The notes: a model not told the origin generated them from the letters alone. 64,000 nt of DNA from Parathalassolituus penaei (GCF_026626885.1 NZ_JAPNOA010000039.1:1-64000); one strand, 5' to 3'. Numbered from the stretch's first letter, positions 54,471-62,927 are shown. Numbers and translations: made by a program.

Positions 54471-54815
54471 TTATTTACCTCCGTTCAGCATGTGCTGGTG
54501 CATCAGTTGCAGGGTGTGATTCAGCTGGCCCAGGGTGCCGCGCATTTCCTTGATGTTCTCGTTGGCTTCGTTCACGCGGGTGTGCAGCTTGCTCATATCG
54601 TCATGGGTGGGTAAGTGATCAACATCCCGCTCTACCCTGATCAGGCGGTCATCCAGGGCATTGATGCTGCCGTGGAGGTCTTCGCGCAGCTTGTCTATGG
54701 CGGCGGTGTTGGCCTTCTGGCGACTGGTTAACCACACATACACAAACACCATGCCGGTGATCACGGCCTGGGCTAACTGCAACCAGAACCCCAGGGCTTT
54801 GTAGTCCAGTTCCAT
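54471..54815 (-). CDS. DUF2730 (gp25-like) membrane-anchored coiled-coil protein
   Basis: A 114-residue protein with one N-terminal membrane helix (LQLAQAVITGMVFVYVWLTS) followed by coiled coil (KLREDLHGSINALDDRLIRVERDVDHL). It matches DUF2730 of Mu-like phages. The function in the lysis/packaging segment is unknown. Confidence 0.8.
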   Translation of the reverse strand: MELDYKALGFWLQLAQAVITGMVFVYVWLTSRQKANTAAIDKLREDLHGSINALDDRLIRVERDVDHLPTHDDMSKLHTRVNEANENIKEMRGTLGQLNHTLQLMHQHMLNGGK

Positions 54816-54824
54816 TGCGGCTCC

Positions 54825-55049
54825 TTAACAGTGATCCATCAGTTCAAACAGCTGCTGGCAGTCTATGCAGCGGGCGGCATTGGGTTTGGCTACCAGGCGC
54901 TTGAGGCTTATCGGTTCGGCGCAGTCGATACACAGCACCACCCCGCGCTCTACCCATTGGGCGGGCTCGGCACTGCGGCTGTGCTGTTTGGCCAACGCCC
55001 GCTCACGGTCGGCCTGCTCCTGGCGGGTGGCGTCATCGGTCCAATCCAT
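54825..55049 (-). CDS. TraR/DksA-type zinc-finger protein
   Basis: A 74-residue protein ending in a C4 zinc finger (CIDCAEPISLKRLVAKPNAARCIDCQ), the TraR/DksA motif. Such phage proteins bind the RNA polymerase secondary channel and may tune host transcription. It lies between DUF2730 and a membrane-linked gene and touches the next gene's stop. Confidence 0.85.
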   Translation of the reverse strand: MDWTDDATRQEQADRERALAKQHSRSAEPAQWVERGVVLCIDCAEPISLKRLVAKPNAARCIDCQQLFELMDHC

Positions 55050-55357
55050 TAATCATTGGCTCCGGTGTTTTCGTCGGTAGTGCCGGGTGTGCGGCGGTCT
55101 TGCCGCAACTGGTATTCAGTGGCTTTTAACAGGCGTTTCTGTTCCAGCATGGCGGCAATCAAATCAACGGTTTCATCTACCACGTCGTTGGTGCTCAAGC
55201 CTTTTACCCACTGCAACAGGCCAATCAGTACGCGGGTTAACAGGCGCTCCAGCACCACGGTCCATTGAATGCGGCCCAATACGGCGGTCAGGGTGTCTTG
55301 CAGCAATTGCCAGCTGACGGCGCTGGCCAGTGTTTTGATAATGGCCAAGGCGTTCAT
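55049..55357 (-). CDS. Phage lysis-region protein (holin-like or accessory)
   Basis: A 102-residue protein from the ATG at 55355-55357, overlapping the amidase stop by 4 bp. It has hydrophobic/amphipathic stretches (LAIIKTLASAVSWQLLQDTL, TRVLIGLLQWVKGL) and a charged tail. By position directly after the amidase it may help lysis, but the helices are not clearly transmembrane. Confidence 0.55.
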   Translation of the reverse strand: MNALAIIKTLASAVSWQLLQDTLTAVLGRIQWTVVLERLLTRVLIGLLQWVKGLSTNDVVDETVDLIAAMLEQKRLLKATEYQLRQDRRTPGTTDENTGAND

Positions 55358-55857
55358 TGGCGCACCTCCGGCAAAATGTTTGCCCGTGGCGGGGTGCAAC
55401 CGTTCAACAACCAATCGGCTACATCAAAGTTCGGGCAGGTTTTGCCTTTAAACAGGTCGCGATGGCCGCAGATCGTGCGAATATTCAGGTGTGGTGGGCT
55501 GGAAGGGTCACTCAAGGACTGCACCAGGGTACGGAGGCTTTCCCATTGCTCTTGCGTGAACTGGTCACGGCCAATCAGGCATATACCAATGCTGTCGTGA
55601 TTGTGGCCGGTTACGTGTGCGCCAGATTCCTGAAGTGGCCTGCCGGGACGTACGGCCCCATCCAGCTCAATGACAAAGTGATACCCTATGGCGGTCAATT
55701 GCGGCTGCCACTGAGGGGCCAGCTTGAGGTCGCGTTTGAATCCTCGCTCTCGGTGCCATTGGTCGATGTCTTCGATGGTGTTGGCGCGGCCGTTCGGAGA
55801 GTCCGAACAGTGAATTACCATGGTGGTGATTTGCGAAAGCTGGCGGCGGTTGCCCAT
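55354..55857 (-). CDS. N-acetylmuramoyl-L-alanine amidase (endolysin)
   Basis: A 167-residue amidase_2/T7-lysozyme type enzyme. Zinc ligands are visible: VIHCSDSP (His), HVTGHNHDSIGICLIG and ICGHRDLFKGKTCPNFDV (His and Cys). It cuts the bond between MurNAc and the stem peptide to release virions. No signal peptide is present, so it needs a holin for access. Confidence 0.93.
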   Translation of the reverse strand: MGNRRQLSQITTMVIHCSDSPNGRANTIEDIDQWHRERGFKRDLKLAPQWQPQLTAIGYHFVIELDGAVRPGRPLQESGAHVTGHNHDSIGICLIGRDQFTQEQWESLRTLVQSLSDPSSPPHLNIRTICGHRDLFKGKTCPNFDVADWLLNGCTPPRANILPEVRQ

Positions 55858-55974
55858 TACATGCTCCTGACCCCGGTCTGTTGTGATGAAACAGTGATAT
55901 GGTCAGGTTACGCGTGGGCGCGTTAGTGGCGGGATTCAAGGGATTTAAACCGTTTGCCCGGTATTTGATATTTA

Positions 55975-56002
55975 CTGACACGACCACTGGCCGGGTTAAT
56001 AA
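55975..56002 (+). promoter_or_regulatory. Putative promoter for the plus-strand secreted protein
   Basis: CTGACA (55975-55980) and TAATAA (55997-56002) with a 16-bp spacer lie about 50 bp before the start of the divergent plus-strand gene. This gives it its own promoter, independent of the phage late operon. Confidence 0.5.
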
Positions 56003-56049
56003 AACCTGTTTAAATTGCCGGATAAACGACCAGGGACAGGATACAAACA

Positions 56050-56556
56050 ATGCTGAAAACCTTACCACTTCTGCTGGCATTAGCCAGTTTCCATGCCGTT
56101 GCCGGTAGCGGCTCTTATCATGTTTGTACGGATGCCAAAGGCCAAAAGCTGTTTACCCAAGACCCTTGCCCCAATGGCCAGGCGGCCGAGGTCAAACATT
56201 ACAGCGTAACCAATACAGCGCCTGCGCCTGCTCCTGATGCCGCTTCCGACAATCGTTTAAGCACTGACAATCCTGCTTACATAAAAATGCGGGACAGTAA
56301 TCGTCGGGCAGAACTGGAACGGGCCATCAAAAAAAGCGAAAAAGAAATCAGCAAACTGCAGCAGCAACTGGATACGGAGCTGGCGGGCCTTAAAGTAAAA
56401 CAAGGGCAAGCCAACAACAACCTGGCGGGCGCTACCTATCAGCAAAGCCTGGCAACGGAGATGCAGGCGGTAACGGATCGGTACAAACTGCAAATGCAGA
56501 ACAAGCAAAGTGAACTGGATCGGCAACGGGAAGAACTGGCGGGATTACAGAATTAA
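56050..56556 (+). CDS. Secreted DUF4124-like protein with coiled coil (phage cargo)
   Basis: A 168-residue plus-strand protein: signal peptide (MLKTLPLLLALASFHAVAGS), a DUF4124-like beta segment (YHVCTDAKGQKLFTQDPCP with two Cys), then a long coiled coil (RAELERAIKKSEKEISKLQQ onward). It is one of few genes facing the other way in the prophage and has its own promoter, typical of lysogenic conversion genes. A periplasmic role is likely; the specific function is unknown. Confidence 0.75.
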   Translation: MLKTLPLLLALASFHAVAGSGSYHVCTDAKGQKLFTQDPCPNGQAAEVKHYSVTNTAPAPAPDAASDNRLSTDNPAYIKMRDSNRRAELERAIKKSEKEISKLQQQLDTELAGLKVKQGQANNNLAGATYQQSLATEMQAVTDRYKLQMQNKQSELDRQREELAGLQN

Positions 56557-56975
56557 AACAGCCCCGGCTGAACCCGCTTCCGGTGCAGCCCATGCTGACG
56601 AGCGACTATAGAGCAGATCTGCTGCTGGGTCAGGCCGAACCGTTCCGCCAGTTCGCGGCTGTTGCCGCCTTTGTATTGCCCGTAAATTTCCATATCCCGG
56701 AATGCCAGTTTCAGGCGTTCCGCATTAGGCAGATAGATCATACGACCGCCGAAGTGGTTGGCCTGGCGAGCCACCAGGCGGCGGGCCATTGTCAGTGCGG
56801 TTTCTTCGGCTTCGCCCATGCGCTTCAGTTCGCTTGCCAACACGTCAACCAGTTCAATCAGGAGTTTTGGCCATGCCAGCCGGACGGCTTCGTCGTCCTG
56901 GGGTAGCTGATCCAGACGTGACAACGCCTGATCCAGCATGTCGTGGTCATCTTCAAACAGATCGTGATTATTCAT
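56553..56975 (-). CDS. Mor/C-family late transcription activator (C-like)
   Basis: A 140-residue protein of the Mor/C family: FGGRMIYLPNAERLKLAFRD and MEIYGQYKGGNSRELAERFG with the HTH LTQQQICSIVARQHGL. In Mu, Mor activates the middle promoter and C, made from it, activates late genes. This gene is the second, downstream member, so it probably plays the C role for the genes reading leftward from here. Confidence 0.85.
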   Translation of the reverse strand: MNNHDLFEDDHDMLDQALSRLDQLPQDDEAVRLAWPKLLIELVDVLASELKRMGEAEETALTMARRLVARQANHFGGRMIYLPNAERLKLAFRDMEIYGQYKGGNSRELAERFGLTQQQICSIVARQHGLHRKRVQPGLF

Positions 56976-57135
56976 TATCCGTTCACCTTTCCAGCGGAAT
57001 AAATTGAATGCCTTATGCTTCCAACTGCGGCTGACTCAAGCGGTTCAGAACAGAAACAACGAAGCTCGTTCCAGATTAACGATTCGTGGCCTTGCTGGCT
57101 TGTAAAGGGATTTATGAAATCATGGGGAGGGATGG

Positions 57136-57156
57136 CGCACTGATAGGGTCAGTGCG
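57136..57156. promoter_or_regulatory. Dyad between the two activator genes
   Basis: CGCACTGA-TAGGG-TCAGTGCG is an 8-bp inverted repeat 12 bp after the mor stop. No T run follows. It could end early transcripts or be a binding site for a dimeric activator (Mor binds a dyad at Pm in Mu). The remaining gap (56976-57135) shows no gene and should hold the middle promoter. Confidence 0.45.
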
Positions 57157-57167
57157 TGGGGAATGAT

Positions 57168-57530
57168 TTACAGAAGGCTTTGCTGTTTTCTTCCGGCTTC
57201 TGTCTCCAGTTGCTGTTTTACGCGGCGGATAATGGCATAAATCCAAACTCGGGTTACGCCATGCTTGCGGGCTAATGCCTGGGCCGTATTACCGGTGGTA
57301 AATTCCTGATAAATCGCCATGTCCCGGCGGCTGATGTTCATATGGGTGCCCTTGCCTATATAAACGCTCAGGCCGCCCCACTCCTTTGCCACTGAGTCCG
57401 TGCAGGCGTCGGCAATGGCATCGGCCTGTTCCGGGTCACACCCTTGCTGGCGCGCTACCTGCGCCACTATCTGAAACAGATCTGCCAGGAATTCCGGGGC
57501 ATTCAGCTTGCGGTTTGAATCCATATCCAT
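57168..57530 (-). CDS. mor: Mor-like middle transcription activator
   Basis: A 120-residue Mor-family protein from the ATG at 57528-57530: LADLFQIVAQVARQQGCDPE, WGGLSVYIGKGTHMNISRRD and the C-terminal HTH TAQALARKHGVTRVWIYAII. It is the last gene of the early block, as in Mu, and precedes a second family member. It should switch on the middle promoter in the gap that follows. Confidence 0.88.
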   Translation of the reverse strand: MDMDSNRKLNAPEFLADLFQIVAQVARQQGCDPEQADAIADACTDSVAKEWGGLSVYIGKGTHMNISRRDMAIYQEFTTGNTAQALARKHGVTRVWIYAIIRRVKQQLETEAGRKQQSLL

Positions 57531-57532
57531 TC

Positions 57533-57982
57533 CTACCAATCGTTATCCAGTAGCTGGTCCAACGTTGCACGCCCGGTAACCTGGGCTGCACTGTGGTTAC
57601 TTGCTGGCAGGCTGTTTGCCACGGGGAGCGTGGCGCTGGCCACTATGGTTTTCAAAACCGCTTTCAAATAGTTGTGGTTCGTCAGCGGTTTTACATCCTG
57701 TTGCTGGCGTTTGGCGCGGATGGCTTCGACGGTGTGCTGCAATGCTGGCACCAGAAACTGCACCGACTCCAGTGCCAGGGTTTCCTGTGCCAGTTTCAGT
57801 GCCCGGTCGTTGGCCAGGTCACGGCTGTGGCTGCGAAACAGCCCCAGGTAACTGGCCAGAGCGGCCCGTGTGGGCACGTCCTGGCGAAACAGCAACTCGG
57901 TCAGTTCTCGCCCGGCGTCGTCCTGAATGATGTGTTCCAGGCTAAGGCGGGTTTTGCAGTTGGGGCAGCGGCCTATTTGCAT
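57533..57982 (-). CDS. Early phage protein with zinc ribbon
   Basis: A 149-residue protein from the ATG at 57980-57982 (a longer upstream frame overlaps gemA and was not used). It starts MQIGRCPNCKTRLSLEHIIQ with one CxxC, followed by a helical body. Similar proteins lie between GemA and Mor in several Mu-like phages. The function is unknown; nucleic-acid binding is possible. Confidence 0.7.
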   Translation of the reverse strand: MQIGRCPNCKTRLSLEHIIQDDAGRELTELLFRQDVPTRAALASYLGLFRSHSRDLANDRALKLAQETLALESVQFLVPALQHTVEAIRAKRQQQDVKPLTNHNYLKAVLKTIVASATLPVANSLPASNHSAAQVTGRATLDQLLDNDW

Positions 57983-58476
57983 TGTGTTGCCTCCGGCCGC
58001 ACTTGCTCGCGTACGCGCTTGTTCCAGGCTTTCAGCTGTTCCAATACGGTGTTGGCCATGCTGGTCTGTTCCAGCCATTCAAGGGCATCAATCTGGCCGT
58101 CTTTGGCGGCGGTTTGTTTGCGTACCCAAGCCATTAGCGCGGCTTCGCTGCCATCGCTGATAAAGCCGTCGCGGTGCATCTGTATCCAGATCGCCCGGAT
58201 CTTGTCGATACGGGTTTTGCTTGTGCGTTGCCGCGATGCGGTTGATTGACGGCGCTCTTCCATGGTTTTGCCTTTGCGTGGCTGCCAGCCTTTGCTGATC
58301 AGTTCATTCAGCACGCTGTCGATCTGTTTGATGGTCAGCTCGCGGGCGCTGGGGCTTGCTGCCGGTGCGCCGTGGCGCACCAGCAGGGCCTTATAGGCGT
58401 CGTCGTCCATGGCCAGCTCTTTTTTGGCTATGTGCAGCTTTGCCAGGGCTGCACCGCGTTGGGCGGGTGTGTTCAT
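57973..58476 (-). CDS. gemA: GemA/gp16 (DUF1018) early regulator
   Basis: A 167-residue protein with KLHIAKKELAMDDDAYKALL and TRIDKIRAIWIQMHRDGFISDGSEAALMAWV-type core (IRAIWIQMHRDGFISDG). It matches Mu gp16/GemA, which affects host gene expression and DNA supercoiling in the early phase. It overlaps the upstream gene by 4 bp (ATGA). Confidence 0.9.
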   Translation of the reverse strand: MNTPAQRGAALAKLHIAKKELAMDDDAYKALLVRHGAPAASPSARELTIKQIDSVLNELISKGWQPRKGKTMEERRQSTASRQRTSKTRIDKIRAIWIQMHRDGFISDGSEAALMAWVRKQTAAKDGQIDALEWLEQTSMANTVLEQLKAWNKRVREQVRPEATQCK

Positions 58477-58940
58477 GCGGCCTCCTGAACTGGCTGGCCA
58501 TTGATACTAACCAGCGTTAGTCCTTGCAGGCGCTTGAACTGCCGCACCAGACTCGCGGCGGTGTTGAAGGTGGGATCAAACCATTCAATGGTTTTATCCA
58601 GCTTGCTGAACACCTGGCGAGCACCGCGTTTACCCAGCTCTTTCTCCAGCTGTTTGATCTTGGCGGGGCCATACAGGGCTTTGCTGCGCTTACGCCATAC
58701 CTTTTCTGTCAGGCTGCTGAAGTGATCTGAGTCTGGCCAGCCGCTGCCAATACGGATACTGCCGTTAATAAACACACACAACGCGGTTCTGTTTTCTGTC
58801 ATATGCCGCCGTTCAATGGTCAGGCGGTTGCCGTCCAGCTCCAGCGTTACTACTACGTGGGAACTGGCCAGCTGCTGTTGCAGCTGGCTCCATTGTTCTT
58901 TGGTGATCATGCCGGTGGTGATCTTTTCGGTGGTGAGCAT
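58473..58940 (-). CDS. Hypothetical early phage protein
   Basis: A 155-residue protein from the ATG at 58938-58940; a GTG two codons earlier, overlapping the previous stop, is also possible. Content is beta-rich in the first half (VVVTLELDGNRLTIERRHM) and basic/helical in the second (KALYGPAKIKQLEKELGKRG). No known motif. It sits in the early operon with overlaps at both ends. Confidence 0.65.
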   Translation of the reverse strand: MLTTEKITTGMITKEQWSQLQQQLASSHVVVTLELDGNRLTIERRHMTENRTALCVFINGSIRIGSGWPDSDHFSSLTEKVWRKRSKALYGPAKIKQLEKELGKRGARQVFSKLDKTIEWFDPTFNTAASLVRQFKRLQGLTLVSINGQPVQEAA

Positions 58941-58942
58941 GT

Positions 58943-59143
58943 TCACAGATCCTGTGTTGCCAGTTGGTAGGCGTATTCCAGTGCCCGGATCAGGTCGGGG
59001 ATGCGAACGACATCCACGTCGATCAGATCTTCGTTAACCTCTACCTGGACGGTGTCACAGTCTTCAAAGCCGCTGTAACAGGGGCTGATCAGTAACCAGT
59101 GATCTACTGCGATTGCGCCATTTTCGGTGTTCATTGGGGTCAT
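58943..59143 (-). CDS. Small acidic early phage protein
   Basis: A 66-residue acidic protein from the ATG at 59141-59143 (GAGGTG before it): VQVEVNEDLIDVDVVRIPD near its end. The small size and negative charge resemble DNA-mimic or inhibitor proteins, but this is only a compositional remark. Function unknown. Confidence 0.6.
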   Translation of the reverse strand: MTPMNTENGAIAVDHWLLISPCYSGFEDCDTVQVEVNEDLIDVDVVRIPDLIRALEYAYQLATQDL

Positions 59144-59152
59144 GGTGGCACC

Positions 59153-59773
59153 TCACACGCTGGCCAGATCAAGAGTGATCTGGCGGTATTGGTCGGTATC
59201 CGGGATGCGTTGGTAAACCCGGACGTATACGGTTGAGCCTTCGACTTTGATGCTGTCTTGCAGGGCCTGGCAGGCGGTTTGCCATTCGGCGTCGTCAATC
59301 TCCAGTTGCAGCAACCCCAACAGTTCGGCGGTTTTGATCTGGCCATTGCGACCTACCCGGAATGCGCGGTCTACCAGGGCGCGGATATTGACGCTGGCAT
59401 CGGCGGTCCAGCGATCCAGGCAACGGCCAAACAGCTCCTTTGCGGCTTCCAGCTCTTCGGTGAAGGTGATGCGGTCGGCGTATACGCGTTGGATTTTGTA
59501 TTGGCCGCTGTAGCTGGTGAGGCTGATGTTGCCCTTCTTGCCGCCCAGTTCCACTTCGTAGCGGTCGGCGGCAATCTGGATCAGGTCTTTGATGTCGGCC
59601 AGGGCTTTGCGTTTGAAGGCGCTCAAACGCTCATGAATGGCCTGTGCGTCTTTGGCCAGCTCGGTGACGATCTGGTCACGCAGTTTGTCTTGTTCTTTTA
59701 CCTGAACCTCGGGCACCAGGCGGCCACGGCTGTCCATCAGGTATCCGGCGGGAATATCCATTGTGTTGCTCAT
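59153..59773 (-). CDS. DUF3164 early phage protein
   Basis: A 206-residue protein: YLMDSRGRLVPEVQVKEQD, FKRKALADIKDLIQIAADRY, NISLTSYSGQYKIQRVYADR and NGQIKTAELLGLLQLEIDD, the phrases of DUF3164 found in almost all Mu-like early operons. Its role is unknown but conserved. Confidence 0.88.
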   Translation of the reverse strand: MSNTMDIPAGYLMDSRGRLVPEVQVKEQDKLRDQIVTELAKDAQAIHERLSAFKRKALADIKDLIQIAADRYEVELGGKKGNISLTSYSGQYKIQRVYADRITFTEELEAAKELFGRCLDRWTADASVNIRALVDRAFRVGRNGQIKTAELLGLLQLEIDDAEWQTACQALQDSIKVEGSTVYVRVYQRIPDTDQYRQITLDLASV

Positions 59774-60174
59774 TTGCAGGTCTCCAGGTGTTGCAGGGCG
59801 TTTTGGTACTGGGCGGCCAGGGCATTCAATGCCCGGCCTTTTGCGGTATTACGGCCAAAGGCATCGGGGGTGCCGACGTTGTCCAGGACACGCTGCATGG
59901 CGTTGGCCATGTTGCTGATCAGGATGCGCTCATGGCTGTTAATGGCCTCACCGGCAACGGCCTCGGCCAGCAGTTTGGGCACGGCGGACACCAGCACGGC
60001 ACGGGTGGTGCTGCCGTTGTCGAAGCGGTCGAGGTCGGCATTCACTTCGCCTTCGGTCCAGATCCCGGCGCGTTCGAGGTCGTGGGTTACTGAGCCGTCA
60101 CGGGTGAAGAACACCAGCCCGGCGGTTTCGGCGCGCACGCTGGCGCACACATTGACAATCACGTACTGATTCAT
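59770..60174 (-). CDS. Early phage protein, unrecognised
   Basis: A 134-residue protein from the ATG at 60172-60174 (AGGAG before it; the frame extends upstream without a better site). It begins MNQYVIVNVCASVRAETAGL and has AVPKLLAEAVAGEAINSHER. No known motif. Its stop overlaps the DUF3164 start by 4 bp. Confidence 0.65.
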   Translation of the reverse strand: MNQYVIVNVCASVRAETAGLVFFTRDGSVTHDLERAGIWTEGEVNADLDRFDNGSTTRAVLVSAVPKLLAEAVAGEAINSHERILISNMANAMQRVLDNVGTPDAFGRNTAKGRALNALAAQYQNALQHLETCK

Positions 60175-60256
60175 CGTTGGCTCCTGTTGGGTTGGGTGGT
60201 TGTGTGCATGGCTCAGGTTCATGGTGACTGCCCTCGGTATGCCTGTTGAATCGGGG

Positions 60257-60955
60257 TTACGCGGCCAGCGGTTGGGTCAGGCTCCAACGGTTGGCCGTGG
60301 ATTTTTTTCGGGGTGTAGCTCCAATCGGGTTGCTGTCGATGGATTCCGGGGCCAGCCCGGAATGACGTTGATCAGGCAGCGGTGCAAAGACGGTACGAGT
60401 GGTGAGAATGACCAGGGCCTGGATCAGCAGCAGGCCCATGGCGGTCATGGCGATGGGTACCAGTGCGGTCAGATCGGCACCGGTTTGCATGCCGGTCAGT
60501 TGGGCTTGCAGGCGGTTGCGGTCGGCTTCGGCGGTTTGAATCTGGGTTTCTGTTTGTTCAATCAGTTTTGCCCAGCCGTCGCGCTTCACAGAGTTCTGCT
60601 GGTAGGTGGTGCCTTTGGCTTCCAGGCGGGTTATGGCCTGTTGTTGCTGATCAATCTGCTGCTGCACCAAAAGGGTCTGCTGTTGGGTTTGCTGCCAGTC
60701 GGCATAAACCGGCTGGCCCAACTGGTACAGCGGTGCTGACAGGGCCAGCACGCTGGCGACCAATGCCAGGGCGTTTTTGCCCAGGCTACGGGCGGCCCAT
60801 AACCACATTGCGGCACCTTCGATCATCAGGCTCCACAGCAGGCCGGTTTGGCCTGCGTGTTGTGTCCAATAGTCGCTGGCGTGCAGTTGCAGCAGGGTTA
60901 TGCCACCGACCAGCAGCAGGGCTGCGGGCAGGCGGTTGATCAATGTGCGGGTCAT
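60257..60955 (-). CDS. Early phage membrane protein with periplasmic-type coiled coil
   Basis: A 232-residue protein from the ATG at 60953-60955. Three to four hydrophobic segments are seen: LPAALLLVGGITLLQLHA, SLMIEGAAMWLWAARSL, ALALVASVLALSAPLYQL and, later, LVPIAMTAMGLLLIQALVIL; between them lies a Gln-rich coiled coil (QQQTLLVQQQIDQQQQAITR). No enzyme motif. A membrane protein in the early operon suggests a role in exclusion or host takeover; unproved. Confidence 0.65.
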   Translation of the reverse strand: MTRTLINRLPAALLLVGGITLLQLHASDYWTQHAGQTGLLWSLMIEGAAMWLWAARSLGKNALALVASVLALSAPLYQLGQPVYADWQQTQQQTLLVQQQIDQQQQAITRLEAKGTTYQQNSVKRDGWAKLIEQTETQIQTAEADRNRLQAQLTGMQTGADLTALVPIAMTAMGLLLIQALVILTTRTVFAPLPDQRHSGLAPESIDSNPIGATPRKKSTANRWSLTQPLAA

Positions 60956-61215
60956 GGGCGCACCTCCCATTCCACAACACAGCGGGCCAGTTGGCCGCGC
61001 ATCAGATCGATGCGCTGGCCGCGTTCCAGCTTGCGTGCGAAACACCAGGCACTGGCCAGCTTGTGCAGCCCCTTTGTCGGTTGCACACGCAACACCGGGA
61101 TGGCGTTGTGCAGGTCTACATCCAGCACCGGCACCGCCAGTTTGTTCAGCTCTGTCAGGCAGGTGGCAGCGGCCAGCAGCTTGTTTTCAATCAACTGATT
61201 CATTCGTTCCATCAC
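60952..61215 (-). CDS. Small early phage protein
   Basis: An 87-residue protein starting MMERMNQLIENKLLAAATCL. No motif recognised. It overlaps both neighbours by 4 bp, as is usual for this tightly packed early operon. Confidence 0.6.
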   Translation of the reverse strand: MMERMNQLIENKLLAAATCLTELNKLAVPVLDVDLHNAIPVLRVQPTKGLHKLASAWCFARKLERGQRIDLMRGQLARCVVEWEVRP

Positions 61216-61553
61216 TGTTTCTCCTGTGCGTGTTCACAGTGTTTGCAGGCGCGGTACAGCTGAACCCGCAGCGGGTTATGGGTGGCTCCGGCCTGGCGCT
61301 GGTAACGCTGGCAGTTATCCAGCTCCAGCTCGCCCAGGACTGGGCACAGTACGGTGTCGCCCAGGTATTGGCCGCGCACCAGCTTTTCGATCCGGTGCAA
61401 ATCGCCGGGATACTTGCCTTTCAGTACCTGGCTGATCAGCGCGCCGGACACCTCCAGCTCGCGGGCAACCTGTGCCTGTGAGCGGGCGGCGCATTGGTGG
61501 CGCAGTTCGGTGAGCCAGCGGGGTTCAGTGGTGGTTAACAGGATCGCGTCCAT
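61212..61553 (-). CDS. HTH regulator of the early region
   Basis: A 113-residue protein with a helix-turn-helix (RSQAQVARELEVSGALISQVLKGKYPG) and a Cys/His-rich end (RACKHCEHAQ). It may be a transcription regulator of the early genes (Ner-like role) or help replication. It overlaps its neighbours. Confidence 0.75.
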   Translation of the reverse strand: MDAILLTTTEPRWLTELRHQCAARSQAQVARELEVSGALISQVLKGKYPGDLHRIEKLVRGQYLGDTVLCPVLGELELDNCQRYQRQAGATHNPLRVQLYRACKHCEHAQEKQ

Positions 61554-62170
61554 CAGTTGGCCTCCTGCTCGTCCGCAGACCAGACGATCTGCTGGGTGTT
61601 GGCATCAAACACCTGCTCAATGGTTTGGATGATGGGCGGCAACGGCCCGGTGTAACGGCTTTGCACAAACCGATAGACGGTGAGTGCCTTTGCGTGAACC
61701 GGAGGCTGGGCAACAACCAGGTACCCGGCGCGTTCCAGGTAACGGCAAAAGCGCTTGGCTTCAGACTCGCGGACCACCACATCACTTGTGCATGCAGTGA
61801 GTGCCAGGTCGCGGTAGTTGAACGTTCCCAGGGTGCGCATGGATCGCCACAGATTTTCCCGCGCACGCCCCAGCTTGCTGGGCTGACCAGTGCTGGTCAG
61901 GCGGGGGGCCTCGCGGCCGGTGTTGCGCACCAGCTGAAAGCGGTTGCGAACGTGTCCATGTTTGAGCTTTTCAACCGCGACAGTCTCAACGTATTCGCCC
62001 AGCTTCAGCTTGTTCAGATAGGCATGAACACTGTCATCAGGCACGGTTTGACCCGCTCGTTTACTGGCCTGAATGATCAGGTCGGCTTCGGTGAACTCAC
62101 GCAGTTCACGCACGGTGTCCCAGATCACCTGTTGCACCCGGATCGCTTTGGCGTGTGCAAAGGTGTTCAT
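61553..62170 (-). CDS. Early phage protein with winged-helix-like repeats
   Basis: A 205-residue protein with two similar segments of helix-turn-helix character (FTEADLIIQASKRAGQTVPDD and FNYRDLALTACTSDVVVRES). It directly follows the B ATPase gene (4-bp overlap). No family name is recognised; DNA binding is likely. Confidence 0.65.
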   Translation of the reverse strand: MNTFAHAKAIRVQQVIWDTVRELREFTEADLIIQASKRAGQTVPDDSVHAYLNKLKLGEYVETVAVEKLKHGHVRNRFQLVRNTGREAPRLTSTGQPSKLGRARENLWRSMRTLGTFNYRDLALTACTSDVVVRESEAKRFCRYLERAGYLVVAQPPVHAKALTVYRFVQSRYTGPLPPIIQTIEQVFDANTQQIVWSADEQEAN

Positions 62171-62880
62171 GAACGCCCCCGTGGTGCTTTGCCGGTGAAG
62201 ATGGCGTGGCGGTAGTTTTCGAGCGTCACGCGCTCAACACCGTTATCGGCAGCCCAGTTGCGGATGTTCTCAAGGTTAACGCAGATCCTGCGAGTGACAC
62301 CGTGGGTGTCGTCCAGCACTTTCAGCAGCAGGTCTTCGGTGATGTCGATTCCCCGAGCGTAAATATCGGCCAGCTGCAGCACGTCGCGCATTTGGCAGGG
62401 TTCAGCAGCGACCCAGGTAAGGATGCGGTTGTGGATCTTTTCGTAATGAGCCAGCTTGGCGGGCAGCCGTTCTTCGCCAATCAGAAGAATGGACGCTTGT
62501 GAGCCTTCGTAGAGATCCATGGCCAGCATGACGTGGCTCTTGCTGTCGGCCAGCCAATCCGCTTCGTCGATGATCAGCGGGCGGCCAGACTGCATCAGCT
62601 CTTCACAGGCCTGTTCGTTCATGTCGGCCAGGTTCTTGGCGGGCATGATGCCCATTTCCTTGAGGATGGCTTCGAGGAACTTCTTGCGTGTCCAGGTGCT
62701 TTTGCACTGGATATAAAACGCGCGGTGAGCGTTAGCGGCGTAGCTGGCAGCAAAGGATTTGCCATAGCCACTGGGGCCATGCAGAACGCCCAGACCTGGC
62801 AGGCTTGGGCTGCGGTCTTGCAGGTGCATCATGGCCTGATTGGTCAGTGCCACATTGTTGATTCCGGCGATGTTCGTCAT
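62167..62880 (-). CDS. Transposition ATPase (MuB-like)
   Basis: A 237-residue AAA+ protein: Walker A HGPSGYGKSFAAS near residue 35, Walker B PLIIDEADWLADSKS near 105, and a C-terminal helical part (ATRRICVNLENIRN). It fits MuB, which chooses targets and activates the transposase. It directly follows the transposase gene. Confidence 0.92.
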   Translation of the reverse strand: MTNIAGINNVALTNQAMMHLQDRSPSLPGLGVLHGPSGYGKSFAASYAANAHRAFYIQCKSTWTRKKFLEAILKEMGIMPAKNLADMNEQACEELMQSGRPLIIDEADWLADSKSHVMLAMDLYEGSQASILLIGEERLPAKLAHYEKIHNRILTWVAAEPCQMRDVLQLADIYARGIDITEDLLLKVLDDTHGVTRRICVNLENIRNWAADNGVERVTLENYRHAIFTGKAPRGRS

Positions 62881-62927
62881 TGATTCTTACTCCGTGTCTT
62901 GCGTGTTTAATTCGCGTTAATCGGCGC

